From Hymenobacter sp. YC55 (lineage in GTDB: Bacteria > Bacteroidota > Bacteroidia > Cytophagales > Hymenobacteraceae): a DNA stretch of 64,000 nucleotides. Shown piece after piece: positions 27,669 through 37,138 of the stretch; position 1 is the first letter of the stretch, and every line of letters starts with the position of its first letter. The notes under the pieces are model-generated. The model made no database searches. It had not been told where the DNA came from and saw only the letters and a program-made list of their open reading frames with translations. The stretch is taken from positions 558,001-622,000 of the forward strand of contig NZ_JARNTX010000002.1 of the NCBI RefSeq assembly GCF_029433095.1, in the 5' to 3' direction. The translations under genes were made by a program, and so were the position numbers.

Positions 27669-28289
27669 TTAAGGAAGTATTAAAATATAATTATCATCAA
27701 TCTCGAACTTATTAGATTTGTTGTAAACAGTTATATTTTTTCCTATTATTTTATGTCTAATATTTTCAATTAGCTTACTAGTAATTTTGCTTCTATTATT
27801 TATAGATAAAGCTATTTCTCGCACTTCAATCGTGCCCCAGCCAATGTCATCGACTCTGCGAAAATAGATATTTAGTTCCCTTAGCACTTCAGGATAATCA
27901 ATCCTATAGGTGCCATTTCCGCCTGCCGTAGCACCAAATGGGGCTGACATACCTTTGCTAATTCCTGAAACAATTCTTGTTAGAGAATCAGTATTATATT
28001 TTATATCTATAATCTTTGCCTCAAATTCTTTTTCCTCGGGATTATTAAAAATTTGTTGCGTTAAGGAAATATCGAGAGCGTTTAAGCCTTTCTCAGTCTG
28101 GCTAGGTTTAAAGCTCACTACATAGCATTTTCTTTCCAGCCAATCTGTGTAGTAATAATCAGTTAAATTGTTTAAGAATAGCTTGCTTTCCTTTATGTTT
28201 TTTATGTGAAAAAAACGTGTGTCTTCATTTTCATCCTTTATAAAACCGAAGCCTTTGTCTTCAATGTACTTAACTATAATTCCTTTCAT
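27669..28289 (-). CDS. Cold-shock-domain protein with unknown C-terminal region
   Basis: A 206-residue protein. The first about 70 residues form a cold-shock domain: MKGIIVKYIEDKGFGFI carries the RNP1-like KGFGFI, and RFFHIKNI is the RNP2-like strand, so it probably binds single-stranded nucleic acid. The remaining about 120 residues (including YPEVLRELNIYFRRVDDIGWG) are not a domain I recognise. It lies 211 bases upstream of ptuA on the same strand and has the same low G+C, so it may be an accessory or regulator of the Septu pair, or an independent cargo gene. Confidence 0.7.
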   Translation of the reverse strand: MKGIIVKYIEDKGFGFIKDENEDTRFFHIKNIKESKLFLNNLTDYYYTDWLERKCYVVSFKPSQTEKGLNALDISLTQQIFNNPEEKEFEAKIIDIKYNTDSLTRIVSGISKGMSAPFGATAGGNGTYRIDYPEVLRELNIYFRRVDDIGWGTIEVREIALSINNRSKITSKLIENIRHKIIGKNITVYNKSNKFEIDDNYILILP

Positions 28290-28517
28290 TTTATCAGTCG
28301 TTATTAGATTTATTTAAAACATCTATCTTACTTGTGTAACATGTTTAGAAAAGCATTAATATAAATATTTTTGATTATATACAGACTTATTTATAACACG
28401 ATTTTATAGCTGTTTTTTGTAGTCATAATCAAGTGTATAATTCTCTGGAGTTCATATAAATGTATGGTCTTAACAGTTGCCTTAATTGTAGTCGACTAGG
28501 TGGAGCTCCATCCCACT
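28290..28517. other. AT-rich intergenic stretch
   Basis: No supported gene. The left two thirds are strongly AT-rich and could hold the promoter of the cold-shock-domain gene (minus strand). The composition changes to higher G+C at about 28,480, near a TGGAGCTCCA palindrome at 28,501-28,510, which probably marks the join between two cargo blocks. Confidence 0.4.
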
Positions 28518-28685
28518 TCAAAGCGCGGGCAGAGCGAAGGACCCAATCCTATCATCCAATATTCTACCTTTCATGTGAATGCGTTCAAGAAAGACTCCGT
28601 TGTTCGTGAATTGATAAAACTCTTCTAGCTCTTGCCACACTCTTGTGATAAGTGACTTATGCCGAGGATGAAAATGGTGACGTAC
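28518..28685 (-). pseudogene. Open extension in frame after the mcrC stop codon
   Basis: After the TGA of mcrC the same frame stays open for 55 codons and reads protein-like (for example TRVWQELEEFYQF and FLERIHMKGRILDD) before a second TGA. There is no start codon early in it. It may be a lost C-terminal part of McrC, a remnant of another gene, or chance. I see no homologous domain. Confidence 0.3.
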
Positions 28686-29999
28686 TCATATCGGAGTAAG
28701 CCATTGACTTAACTCTTGTGATAAAGAACAACGCAGGTATCCGTCAGCGCCAACGTTGTCGGTGCCCATAGGTTGCTGACTGCTTCCTACCTGCACGAAG
28801 ATGGTGCTACACTGCACCGATTCTTCGTCTGCGCAAGTCGGTAGATGTTTGGGGTGTTGGAAGGTGCCTCTTACCGCCTGCTCAGTTACTGTATGCGGGT
28901 ACAGCAGTACTGTATGTTTCGCGTTATAGTAATGAGCATAGGCGAAGAGCTGCCGTAAGTCCGATTCCGCTGGACGACCGTGCGGGCGCTTCCATTTTGC
29001 ATCGAGGACAATATTTCCCTCATTAGGTACTTCGATGAGAATATCCGGTTGCATCTGGCTCGTAGTGCCATCTTCGCCTTGCCAAAGAACTTGGTAGCCG
29101 GGTTTATGCACTGTCCATCCCATGGGCGAGTACAAGCGTTGTAAGGTTCGCAGTAAGTATCGTTCCCAAAGCTGGTTCATGTTGAACAGTAATGCCACCA
29201 AATCATTAGTACCGCCGCGTAGGTCAGGACGGTGGTTCAGCAGCAGCAGCCGGGCTATGACAAGTGCGGGACGATACGCTTCCGTTTTCCGATTAAAAGA
29301 AAGTCGGGCGAACGTAGTTGCTGTAACCTTTAGCGTAGGTGCTTCTGCCCACTGCAACATTGCCTGTGCCGTACGACCACGCAAGGTGGTAGAACTTGTA
29401 AGCCGAGGCAATAGTAGCAAGGCTTGTCGGATGAGCTGATTGTGTAAATGCAAGTGGTCGTATGTCTGGTGGCGAGTATAAAATCGCTCTTGGTGCACCA
29501 GATTCTGTGCGAGATGCCTACCGAATTGAATAGCACCTCGCAACGCGGTTTGCTGCCCTTCGGTGTGGCGGTATCGCTTTACCAGCCCTCGGTGTAGTAA
29601 GGCTTCAATCTCAGTTAGAAAGAGGTCGAGGTAGATGTCGAGTAAGCTGTTCTCTTTCTCCCTTAACAAAGCGTTATTAAGCGAGTCCATCGGTAGCGTA
29701 CCCGATTCGCGCAGCATCCGCAGCAAAATGTCGCGCCACTTTAGGAAGGTCGTACCGCTGGCAGTGTCTACATCTTCTACCTTAGGAAGAATTTCGAGAG
29801 TTAAGTCGCCAGCTTGAATGACGCCGACATAACTTCGAAACTTGACGCCGTCGTGACGCATATCATAGTAACGGTGCGCGGCATACTCGTCATGGTAGCG
29901 GAAGAGTTGTTTCCAATGCCGAAGTTCAAATGTCACGCCCTTGCGCTCGTCACCGATACTCAGGGTACTGTATTCTAGTACCTGCATAATCCTAGACAT
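28686..29999 (-). CDS. mcrC: McrC-like nuclease subunit of a type IV restriction system
   Basis: A 437-residue protein of the McrC family. The N-terminal half has the usual GVIQAGDLTLEILPKVE and the central ETSL-like helical part with RGAIQFGRHLAQNL. The C-terminal PD-(D/E)xK nuclease is visible as QPDILIE followed by IVLDAKWKRP, then the helix DLRQLFAYAHYYN. With McrB it would cut DNA carrying modified cytosines. It begins 12 bases after mcrB. The reading frame stays open past its stop (see the entry at 28,518). Confidence 0.88.
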   Translation of the reverse strand: MSRIMQVLEYSTLSIGDERKGVTFELRHWKQLFRYHDEYAAHRYYDMRHDGVKFRSYVGVIQAGDLTLEILPKVEDVDTASGTTFLKWRDILLRMLRESGTLPMDSLNNALLREKENSLLDIYLDLFLTEIEALLHRGLVKRYRHTEGQQTALRGAIQFGRHLAQNLVHQERFYTRHQTYDHLHLHNQLIRQALLLLPRLTSSTTLRGRTAQAMLQWAEAPTLKVTATTFARLSFNRKTEAYRPALVIARLLLLNHRPDLRGGTNDLVALLFNMNQLWERYLLRTLQRLYSPMGWTVHKPGYQVLWQGEDGTTSQMQPDILIEVPNEGNIVLDAKWKRPHGRPAESDLRQLFAYAHYYNAKHTVLLYPHTVTEQAVRGTFQHPKHLPTCADEESVQCSTIFVQVGSSQQPMGTDNVGADGYLRCSLSQELSQWLTPI

Positions 30000-30011
30000 A
30001 CGCAGGTAAGA

Positions 30012-32360
30012 TTAAGCGTAAATACTTTTGAATGCGTGTGCGTCAAGTGTTCGTACGTCAGTCAACTTATAGACCGGCTTTTCGCTCAACTCACTGATGC
30101 TGTACGAACCAAATGGCATTAGCTTATAACCCGAGTTTATTTGATTCTGGTTTACTTGTCTAATGAAAGCGCTGCCGAGGACCAAGCCAATTTTACCCCA
30201 GTCGCCGAAGAAATACTCTTGCAGAAGAGGAAGGATTTTTTGTTGGAATGCCTCTCGCAGTTCTTCCAATGAGAATACGTGTATAAGCAGTGCGTGACCA
30301 ATGATGTGGTCGAAGTCTAGAAGCTGCTCTAATCGTGCATTAATTGCCCGTAATAATTTCTCCAAATCAATACCCGTTAGCGGAATATTAAGCAATAATT
30401 CTGCAGTGATGTCTGGAGTTGCCCCATGCTGCTGGACCTGCTGCCAGAAAAGTTCTTGGTTTTGTTGCGCAAGTGACTGGCAGCCTAACAGCTCGTAAAG
30501 CTCTGTCTCAGCACTTAGATAAGGTTCCTCGTCCCAGCCGCAGTTCTCGTGCTTTTTCTGGCACCATAAGCGTACGATTATCTGATGAGGACTGAGCAAT
30601 TCTGGACGCGGAAGCATCTCAGTGAAACTGAAACGACGCCGTAATGCTGTATCTAAAGCCTCCACGCTTCTGTCGGCAGTGTTCATAGTGCCAAGCACGT
30701 AAAGATTTGCTGGTACGGAGAATTGTTCCTGAGAATATGGTAATACCACTGTGAGCCCTTCTGGACGTCCAGCCCGCTTGTCGTCCTCTAGTAGAGTAAT
30801 GAGTTCTCCGAAGATATTGGCGATGTTACCCCGATTTATTTCATCTATGATAAGGACAAATGGTGCACCGGAGTCAGATGATGAGCCATGATTGGAATTA
30901 GCGGACTGATAGTTCTCATAGTCCTTTAAAGCATTAAAAGCCACCCAAAGGAGTGTTTGATGAGAGCCACCAACTTTGTCGCTAATATCTTGCTGCAGGT
31001 TTCCAATTTCCCCTATCGAAGAATATAATTCGTAAAGCTTTTGAATTCGAAATTTATCAACGTGATAAGGACCTTCATCATCTTTACCCTTAGGATACCT
31101 GAAGGATAATCTACCAGTGTGCTTCTCAATATCTGCTAGCTCAACTTCAGAGTGGCTTTTTGTGGGAAGCAATACGGGTCCTGAGGTTGTGCTGGTGCGT
31201 TCATTAAGGTAATCAAGGAAGCTAGCATACAAATCATCAAATGGAATGGATGAAGGCTGCCTTCTTCTGTCATATGCGTATGTTCGAGCAGTTTCACACA
31301 TCTGACGAAAAATGCCTTTCCGCACAGCGTATTGCATCGCTTCTGCGGGAGCCTTAACCATATGTTGTGGCTCAAATTCCCCTGAATCTTCCTCTAATTG
31401 CAACGAGTTTGTATGGCTTATAGGTAATACAGGCTTAATTCCTTCTACAAAGTCCTCATAGGTAAACGCTTGGTGAAAGGTAACGAAAGCGATACGGGAT
31501 GAGTGCAGGTATCCATCGAACTTTTTCCGGAGTTCAGCGCGCTTTTCAGGCGGAAATTGCAATTCAAGTTCTGCGTCGCTGATGCCTTCCAGAATTGCTA
31601 CGGTACGAACCATCGTGTGGTATGTCTTCCCTGTGCCGGGAGGACCATATAGAATCTGGTTGAGTGGGGTTTGGGGCATTACTGGCTTTACTGTAGTTAT
31701 GGTATCGGTAGTAACGGGGGGTGTAGCTCCTGAGCTAGGAGCATACCCATTCAGCCAGTTAGCGCGTTTTGCTTTAAGCCGTATCAGATTATTTTCAAAT
31801 TCGTCTTGGGCGAGCCGCCCGGCAATCCATTCAAGCTCGGAAATATACGTTTCTGATACAGCGGCATCGACCAATGGCGCTGTGGTATCTATGAGCGCTA
31901 GCAACTCGTTTACTACTTCATCTGTGCTATTGAGAGTACTAGCAGATATGTATGTGAGACGCTGTATCCGAGCTTGAGGTGCAGAGGAGTTCCACTGAAT
32001 ATTCTGTCGTTGGAGAGCAGCTCCAAATACTAAGTTTGAGGTGTTCTGCTTGCCTACTGCTGTATTGGCGAGTTGATAGTGTAGATAGGTGCGCATAGTT
32101 CCGTCACGATTCCAGCCTACAACATAGTCTAGTAAATCTCCTGTTGCACTGCCATCGTTGACAGGAATTCCCCATAAGGTGAAAGCAAAGTAGCGCGACT
32201 TTTTAGTGCCGATGAAAAGCCCTTTGTTAACTTCATCTGCAAAGTCACTTCGCCTTACAGAGAAAGTAAAGCTCGGGTCATCACTATGACGGCAAAGCAG
32301 AGCTTTATACACAGCTATTTGTACCTCTGTGTAACTTGGTTGCAATTCAGTATATGTCAT
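30012..32360 (-). CDS. mcrB: McrB-like AAA+ GTPase of a type IV restriction system
   Basis: A 782-residue protein. Residues 239-246 are the Walker A GPPGTGKT. The McrB-type core follows: VTFHQAFTYEDFVEGIKP, the Walker B block LIIDEINRGNIANIFGELI and GTMNTADRSVEALDTALRRRF. In McrBC this motor translocates along DNA on GTP and activates the McrC nuclease. The first about 200 residues should read the DNA modification, but they do not match the E. coli McrB DNA-binding domain, nor another reader I recognise (TLWGIPVNDGSATGDLLDYV is a distinctive stretch). The target modification is therefore unknown. Confidence 0.88.
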   Translation of the reverse strand: MTYTELQPSYTEVQIAVYKALLCRHSDDPSFTFSVRRSDFADEVNKGLFIGTKKSRYFAFTLWGIPVNDGSATGDLLDYVVGWNRDGTMRTYLHYQLANTAVGKQNTSNLVFGAALQRQNIQWNSSAPQARIQRLTYISASTLNSTDEVVNELLALIDTTAPLVDAAVSETYISELEWIAGRLAQDEFENNLIRLKAKRANWLNGYAPSSGATPPVTTDTITTVKPVMPQTPLNQILYGPPGTGKTYHTMVRTVAILEGISDAELELQFPPEKRAELRKKFDGYLHSSRIAFVTFHQAFTYEDFVEGIKPVLPISHTNSLQLEEDSGEFEPQHMVKAPAEAMQYAVRKGIFRQMCETARTYAYDRRRQPSSIPFDDLYASFLDYLNERTSTTSGPVLLPTKSHSEVELADIEKHTGRLSFRYPKGKDDEGPYHVDKFRIQKLYELYSSIGEIGNLQQDISDKVGGSHQTLLWVAFNALKDYENYQSANSNHGSSSDSGAPFVLIIDEINRGNIANIFGELITLLEDDKRAGRPEGLTVVLPYSQEQFSVPANLYVLGTMNTADRSVEALDTALRRRFSFTEMLPRPELLSPHQIIVRLWCQKKHENCGWDEEPYLSAETELYELLGCQSLAQQNQELFWQQVQQHGATPDITAELLLNIPLTGIDLEKLLRAINARLEQLLDFDHIIGHALLIHVFSLEELREAFQQKILPLLQEYFFGDWGKIGLVLGSAFIRQVNQNQINSGYKLMPFGSYSISELSEKPVYKLTDVRTLDAHAFKSIYA

Positions 32361-32754
32361 CCTTGAAAAGTAATCCCGATTGAATAGGACGCATTAAAGT
32401 AGTACAGGATTCAAAACCCCAGCGAGCGTATCAAGATGCATCGCGTTACATTATCAACTTGGTATCAACTATATAAAAGTCAATAATAGAAGTTTACCGC
32501 TATGGTACCCCCTATCGGGAGGCTATGGCACTAAGTTATAGAACCTTGGTACTTACTACTAATAGTTGTATATCTATATGAGTCAATCCTACGAACACAT
32601 AGAAGAATTTTCCATTCAATAGCCTTAAATGAAGTATGTTTGTTATTGTGGTTGTCCAGAAATAGGAGGCTTACTCGTATACTCAATACACACTAGCACA
32701 GTAAACAACCAACTTCAACTTAGTTTCTTTATTTTATATCTAAATTGTATTATA
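32361..32754. promoter_or_regulatory. Divergent control region of mcrBC and the four-gene operon
   Basis: About 390 AT-rich bases separate the mcrB start (minus) from the nurA-like start (plus). Both promoters should lie here, although no exact TAnnTTTG was found; the nearest is TACTTTTC on the minus strand at about 32,365-32,372. An ATG at 32,629 opens the frame of the nurA-like gene, but the added 42 residues are hydrophobic and cysteine-rich without any family pattern, so that stretch is treated as leader. Confidence 0.45.
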
Positions 32755-33921
32755 ATGAGTAGGATAGTAGAATTTATAGCTGACGAAACCAATGGTAAAG
32801 CCTATAAATCACATAAGTTCTGCTTTGATGCCGAACTGAAACTACCATCATTATCATATGAGGACCCCAAGGAATTTACAATCGAAAAGCAAAAACTTGG
32901 TGAGACAGACGATAAATTAAAAACGACAAAAGACCTAAGTAACTTTGCAAAACAACTTTCTATAGAAAAGCCCTTATTTACCTATTTTCTAGATGGCTCG
33001 CGCAGAATTTATAAAGTAGATGATATTGAGTACTCTCAGCGGCTATTTCCAGTCGTGGCAGGGCAGGTCGGTGTTGCTTGCTGTCAAAGACTATCTGCAG
33101 GAGAGTTTAAAAAGGTAAACTTAAAGTGTTTTCCTGTTTTGGCGCTGCCGTCAATTGCAGTAACTGGTCAAAAACATGAAAAGCAGTACATCGGGCATTT
33201 GATTGACAAAATCAATAAGCTTGATAAAATGAAGCGATTTGGCGTGGGAATTCATGATTTGTTAATATATAAATCTGATTTGAAGGACGGGGAGGGTGAT
33301 GATTATATGGACAGAGGTACTGCTAAGATTCAAGATAAAATGATTGAATGCGAAAAGCAGATTGTCGATGAATTAGCTAAAAAAAACTTCCTTAATGAAG
33401 ATAATTATTTAATTAAGGACGGCACATTGCAATACGGGACTGCTACCAATAGCAATTTTAAAGAACTGGCTGTTTATAAAAGTAATTATAGATGTGTAGT
33501 TGGCGTTTCAAAGTCATTTAACCCTGAGTTTTCGAAAAATCATAAAGGCAAAAGTAATGCATCTGCGATTGCACAGTTGCCATTATTTCATAGAACTCCT
33601 GCTATTAGATATTATACCAGCAGAATAGGTGATGTGCATTTTTGTATTTGGTATGTCAGGATTCGAGAAAAGAAGTATACAGACAGCCCTTTTTCAGGTA
33701 TATTAAAACTAGAAAAAGTTCTCGTGTCAAACGATGAGATTGAATATGGATTGCAGTCTAGTGAAATAGATAGAATTACTGCTAATATTATAAATGAACG
33801 TAATCCTGTGTGTTACGGTAAGGACCAACGTTGGGCAAATCACCTTTATCCGGTTTACCTAACAGAGAGTTATATCAAAAGTCAGTATCTCGGCGACGTG
33901 CATTTTCTAAATCTTTTTTAA
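32755..33921 (+). CDS. NurA-like nuclease, first gene of the four-gene operon
   Basis: A 388-residue protein that matches the NurA pattern in order: Asp80-Gly-Ser in TYFLDGSRR, a second Asp in IKDGTL (Asp222), then VVGVSKS (248-254), CIWYVRI (298-303) and a C-terminal LYPVYLTESYIKSQY that resembles the conserved YP-x-PL stretch. NurA enzymes are RNase H-fold 5'-3' nucleases that work with the HerA motor in DNA end resection and in several phage-defence systems. The HerA-like gene follows after 6 bases, which supports the call. Start chosen at the ATG after TTGTATTATA. Confidence 0.75.
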   Translation: MSRIVEFIADETNGKAYKSHKFCFDAELKLPSLSYEDPKEFTIEKQKLGETDDKLKTTKDLSNFAKQLSIEKPLFTYFLDGSRRIYKVDDIEYSQRLFPVVAGQVGVACCQRLSAGEFKKVNLKCFPVLALPSIAVTGQKHEKQYIGHLIDKINKLDKMKRFGVGIHDLLIYKSDLKDGEGDDYMDRGTAKIQDKMIECEKQIVDELAKKNFLNEDNYLIKDGTLQYGTATNSNFKELAVYKSNYRCVVGVSKSFNPEFSKNHKGKSNASAIAQLPLFHRTPAIRYYTSRIGDVHFCIWYVRIREKKYTDSPFSGILKLEKVLVSNDEIEYGLQSSEIDRITANIINERNPVCYGKDQRWANHLYPVYLTESYIKSQYLGDVHFLNLF

Positions 33922-33927
33922 GGAAAA

Positions 33928-35580
33928 ATGACTAAACAAATTGGTAAAATCATTGCAACTGAAAAATCGCCATCTACAGTTGATGAATTTTATTTCTGGA
34001 CAGTAAAGGATTTGATTCTTAATCCTTTTGATGTAGTTAAAATCAACCACCTCAAAGGTTCAACGACTTTTGGTGTTGTAGAGGAAATATCCCATATCAC
34101 CGATGGCGCTAGCTATCTTGCGGGATTTATATCAAGTGATTTTGGTGACGTAACAGCAAAGCCTAATACGGAACGTATTGGCATGAATTACATAAAGACT
34201 AGAGTGGTAGGGAATTCTAAAGGTATATATACTCCTGTTCTAGATGGTTCGTCAGTGTCATTAGCCGATGCATCTGATGTAAAAAAAGCACTAGGATTGT
34301 CAGATACTAAAAATCCGCTTCCTTGTGGTTATATCAAAATGTATGAGGAAGATACATTGACTATTCCTGTCAATTTAGATGCGAACTTCATAATTGGTCC
34401 TGAAGGTGCTCATTTAAATATATCGGGTATCTCTGGTCTTGCTTCGAAAACATCTTATGCAATGTTTCTACTGAAAGCAATTCAGGATAAATATGAAAAA
34501 GGAAATAATAAGGACAGTGTCGCATTTATTGTTGTCAACGTAAAAGGACGCGATTTATTAGCTTTGGACGAGCCTAATGAAGAACTTGATGAAAAGGATA
34601 AAGCAGACTATGAGCTTTTAAATGTTGGCAGTTCTCCATTTAATAACGTTAAATATTATTACCCATTCGATAATAATCAAGGTAATTCAACTTATGGGAA
34701 AGATTTTGCAGGTCAAAAGAAGTTAGGTAAAGCATTTAAATATAAGTATACTTTTGCAGAGGATAAGGAAAAGATAGATATGCTATTCTCTAATATTGAT
34801 GACCCTAATGGTACAATGGAGAGTATTGTAGCTCACATAACTTCTCAAAGCAGCGAGTTTGCTAATTTGCAAACTTGGACTGATTTTAAAGAGAAATTAG
34901 CTGAGTACAAGCAAAAAGGCGACACTGGAAAGGATAAAGAGATTTCCGTGCTAAGTTGGAGGAAATTTAGTCGTCATTTTAATCGTGTGTTGGAGAAAAG
35001 CACTATTTTTAATGATAATGTAGTCAAAGATAAAAAAGAGGTGCGCCTAACAGAAGAGATAGAAAATATTTCTAAGAATGATGTATTAGTGATTGATATT
35101 GCTAAGCTTGATGAAGAAACACAAGGATTTGTGTTCGGCGATATAGTTAATGCTATATATGAATTGAAGTTAGGTCAATTAAATGATAGAAGCGAGGAAG
35201 ATTTGCCCTCTAAAATTATTGTGTTTATTGACGAGTTAAATAAATATGCTTCAAAGGAAAGTCCGAAAAACTCACCAATCCTTCGTAGGATGCTAGAAAT
35301 TACGGAACGCGGTCGTTCATTAGGAATTATTTTATTTGGGGCAGAACAGTTTAAGAGCGCTATCCACGACCGTGTTAAAGGCAATTGTTCCACACACGCA
35401 TATGGTCGTACCAATGCTATTGAAGTGTCGAAGAGTGACTACCAGTATATTCCTCCTGTGTACAAGTCAATGATGACAAGATTAGAGCAAGGAGAGTATA
35501 TTATCCAGAACCCTGTTTTCCGTTCTCTCTTAAATATTAAATTCCCCAAGCCTGTTTATAAGCAATTTAAAAATGGTTAA
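33928..35580 (+). CDS. HerA-like DNA translocase ATPase
   Basis: A 550-residue protein. The N-terminal about 130 residues resemble the HAS-barrel of HerA (FDVVKINHLKGSTTFGVVEEI). The P-loop is unusual: SGISGLASKTS at residues 166-176, with Ser in place of the Gly before Lys and one residue more than usual, a variant I associate with some HerA-like ATPases. Walker B is IVFIDELNKYA near residue 432, then LEITERGRSLGIILFGAEQF and TRLEQGEYII, all typical of the HerA/FtsK group. It overlaps the next gene by 8 bases. It probably pumps DNA for the NurA-like nuclease. Confidence 0.82.
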   Translation: MTKQIGKIIATEKSPSTVDEFYFWTVKDLILNPFDVVKINHLKGSTTFGVVEEISHITDGASYLAGFISSDFGDVTAKPNTERIGMNYIKTRVVGNSKGIYTPVLDGSSVSLADASDVKKALGLSDTKNPLPCGYIKMYEEDTLTIPVNLDANFIIGPEGAHLNISGISGLASKTSYAMFLLKAIQDKYEKGNNKDSVAFIVVNVKGRDLLALDEPNEELDEKDKADYELLNVGSSPFNNVKYYYPFDNNQGNSTYGKDFAGQKKLGKAFKYKYTFAEDKEKIDMLFSNIDDPNGTMESIVAHITSQSSEFANLQTWTDFKEKLAEYKQKGDTGKDKEISVLSWRKFSRHFNRVLEKSTIFNDNVVKDKKEVRLTEEIENISKNDVLVIDIAKLDEETQGFVFGDIVNAIYELKLGQLNDRSEEDLPSKIIVFIDELNKYASKESPKNSPILRRMLEITERGRSLGIILFGAEQFKSAIHDRVKGNCSTHAYGRTNAIEVSKSDYQYIPPVYKSMMTRLEQGEYIIQNPVFRSLLNIKFPKPVYKQFKNG

Positions 35581-37138
35581 AAATTCTACACCCGTAATTG
35601 GAAAATTTGTTCTAGAGAACCTGACAACAGGAATGTATAAGGACAGTTATTGTGTTTACCGAGAATATATTCAAAACTCAGCAGATGCAATAGATAAAGC
35701 AGTTTCTTCTAAACAACTTGTTGAGAAGGATGCAAATATATTTATTGAAGTACTAAAAGAATCAAGGAAGATTACGTTCCATGATAATGGTACAGGTATA
35801 TCACGCGAAAAAGTTGCGGATGTGCTCTTGAACATCGCTCAATCAGAAAAAGTAATAGGTAAGGATAAAGGGTTTCGCGGAATTGGGCGATTAGGAGGCT
35901 TAGGGTATTGTGATAAGCTAGTGTTTGAAACTTCATTTGCTGGGGAAGAAACAAAGTCAATTATCACTTGGGACTCGAAACTGTTAACTGAAATAATACA
36001 AGACCGAGACAAGAAAGAATCTGCGGCTGATGTAATTGATGCAGTAACGACACTTGACTTGAGTCAATATGAGGAAAGTGGCATGCATTATTTTAATGTG
36101 ATAATGTACGGTGTGCGTAAAGATGAACTGCTTGAAGTTGCAGATGTAGAAGAATATCTTAAAATGGTTGCGCCATTGCCTTTTGATAATGGATTTATTT
36201 TCCGCACTAAAATTAAAGAAGATGCCGCTGCTAACGGTATATTATTTGATGAATATAATATTTTTTTAAACAATGATAAACTTTATAAAGGTTATACTAC
36301 AATGATTTATGACATGAATAAAGGGAAAAAAACAAAAATAGGTGAAATTAAAGATGTTTATTTCTTTCAACAAAATGACAATAAGGGTAAGCTTCTTTTC
36401 TGGGGGTGGCGCAGTATTTCCGATATTCAAAATGCTTATTTAAAGCCAGTTAATTATTCAAGAGGGTTGCGATTGCGAAAAAATAATATTCAAATTGGGG
36501 ATGAATATATATTTGCAGAACTTTTTCCTGAGAGCCGCTTTGCTTTACATATAGTTGGAGAAGTCCATGCTTTACATCCATCTCTTGTTCCTAATGGTCG
36601 TCGAGATGATTTTGAAGATAGTGTGTTATATAATGAGTTTAAGAATAAACTCAAGCCTGTATGTGCAACTATCAAGAAGCTTTCCTATGATGTATCAAAT
36701 ATTATTAATGCAAAGCGTAAAATTGAGGATGCAAAACAGGCAGAAGCAGATTTAGAACTTACGCGTTTAAAAGGCTTAATTAGCGATGAGCAAGATGAAG
36801 TTGAGGTAAAAGCTCTGGAAACTAAAAAGTTAATTGCTGAAGGTGCGAAAAAAGAAATTCAGAAATATGAAAAAATAGCTGCTGCTAATACTGATGAGCC
36901 TTTGACTAAGGTGTTCACTATCCTTGTTCCAAAGGATAGTGAAGATAAAAATTCCTCTAGCGTAGCTAAAATAGAAAAAAAGGTTTCTGATAAGCCAATT
37001 TATAGAGTCGATGGGCTCAGTAAACTAAACAAATCAGAGCGTAAAATTGTTAGTCAAGTCTTCGAGGTTGTTAATAAAGTTTTAGCAAAAGACTTGGCAG
37101 AAAACCTCATCCAGAAAATAGAGGAGAAGTTCAAATGA
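35573..37138 (+). CDS. GHKL (Hsp90/MutL-type) ATPase
   Basis: A 521-residue protein with a Bergerat ATP-binding fold at the N-terminus: N-box YREYIQNSADAID (Glu31, Asn35, Asp38), G1 box FHDNGTGIS (Asp71) and lid GFRGIGRLGGLGY (100-112). The middle is an Hsp90-like S5-type region (NYSRGLRLRKNNIQIGDE, then LVPNGRRDDFED). The C-terminal third is a long charged helix, probably coiled coil (about residues 375-445), and a small terminal domain. Possible role: an ATP-gated clamp or sensor that controls the nuclease-motor pair. It overlaps both neighbours (8 and 4 bases). Confidence 0.82.
   Translation: MVKNSTPVIGKFVLENLTTGMYKDSYCVYREYIQNSADAIDKAVSSKQLVEKDANIFIEVLKESRKITFHDNGTGISREKVADVLLNIAQSEKVIGKDKGFRGIGRLGGLGYCDKLVFETSFAGEETKSIITWDSKLLTEIIQDRDKKESAADVIDAVTTLDLSQYEESGMHYFNVIMYGVRKDELLEVADVEEYLKMVAPLPFDNGFIFRTKIKEDAAANGILFDEYNIFLNNDKLYKGYTTMIYDMNKGKKTKIGEIKDVYFFQQNDNKGKLLFWGWRSISDIQNAYLKPVNYSRGLRLRKNNIQIGDEYIFAELFPESRFALHIVGEVHALHPSLVPNGRRDDFEDSVLYNEFKNKLKPVCATIKKLSYDVSNIINAKRKIEDAKQAEADLELTRLKGLISDEQDEVEVKALETKKLIAEGAKKEIQKYEKIAAANTDEPLTKVFTILVPKDSEDKNSSSVAKIEKKVSDKPIYRVDGLSKLNKSERKIVSQVFEVVNKVLAKDLAENLIQKIEEKFK

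Noticed and set aside
32629..32754. N-terminal extension of the NurA-like protein from the ATG at 32,629
   Set aside because: The added 42 residues are hydrophobic and Cys-rich with no NurA pattern, and the inner ATG fits the expected domain start.
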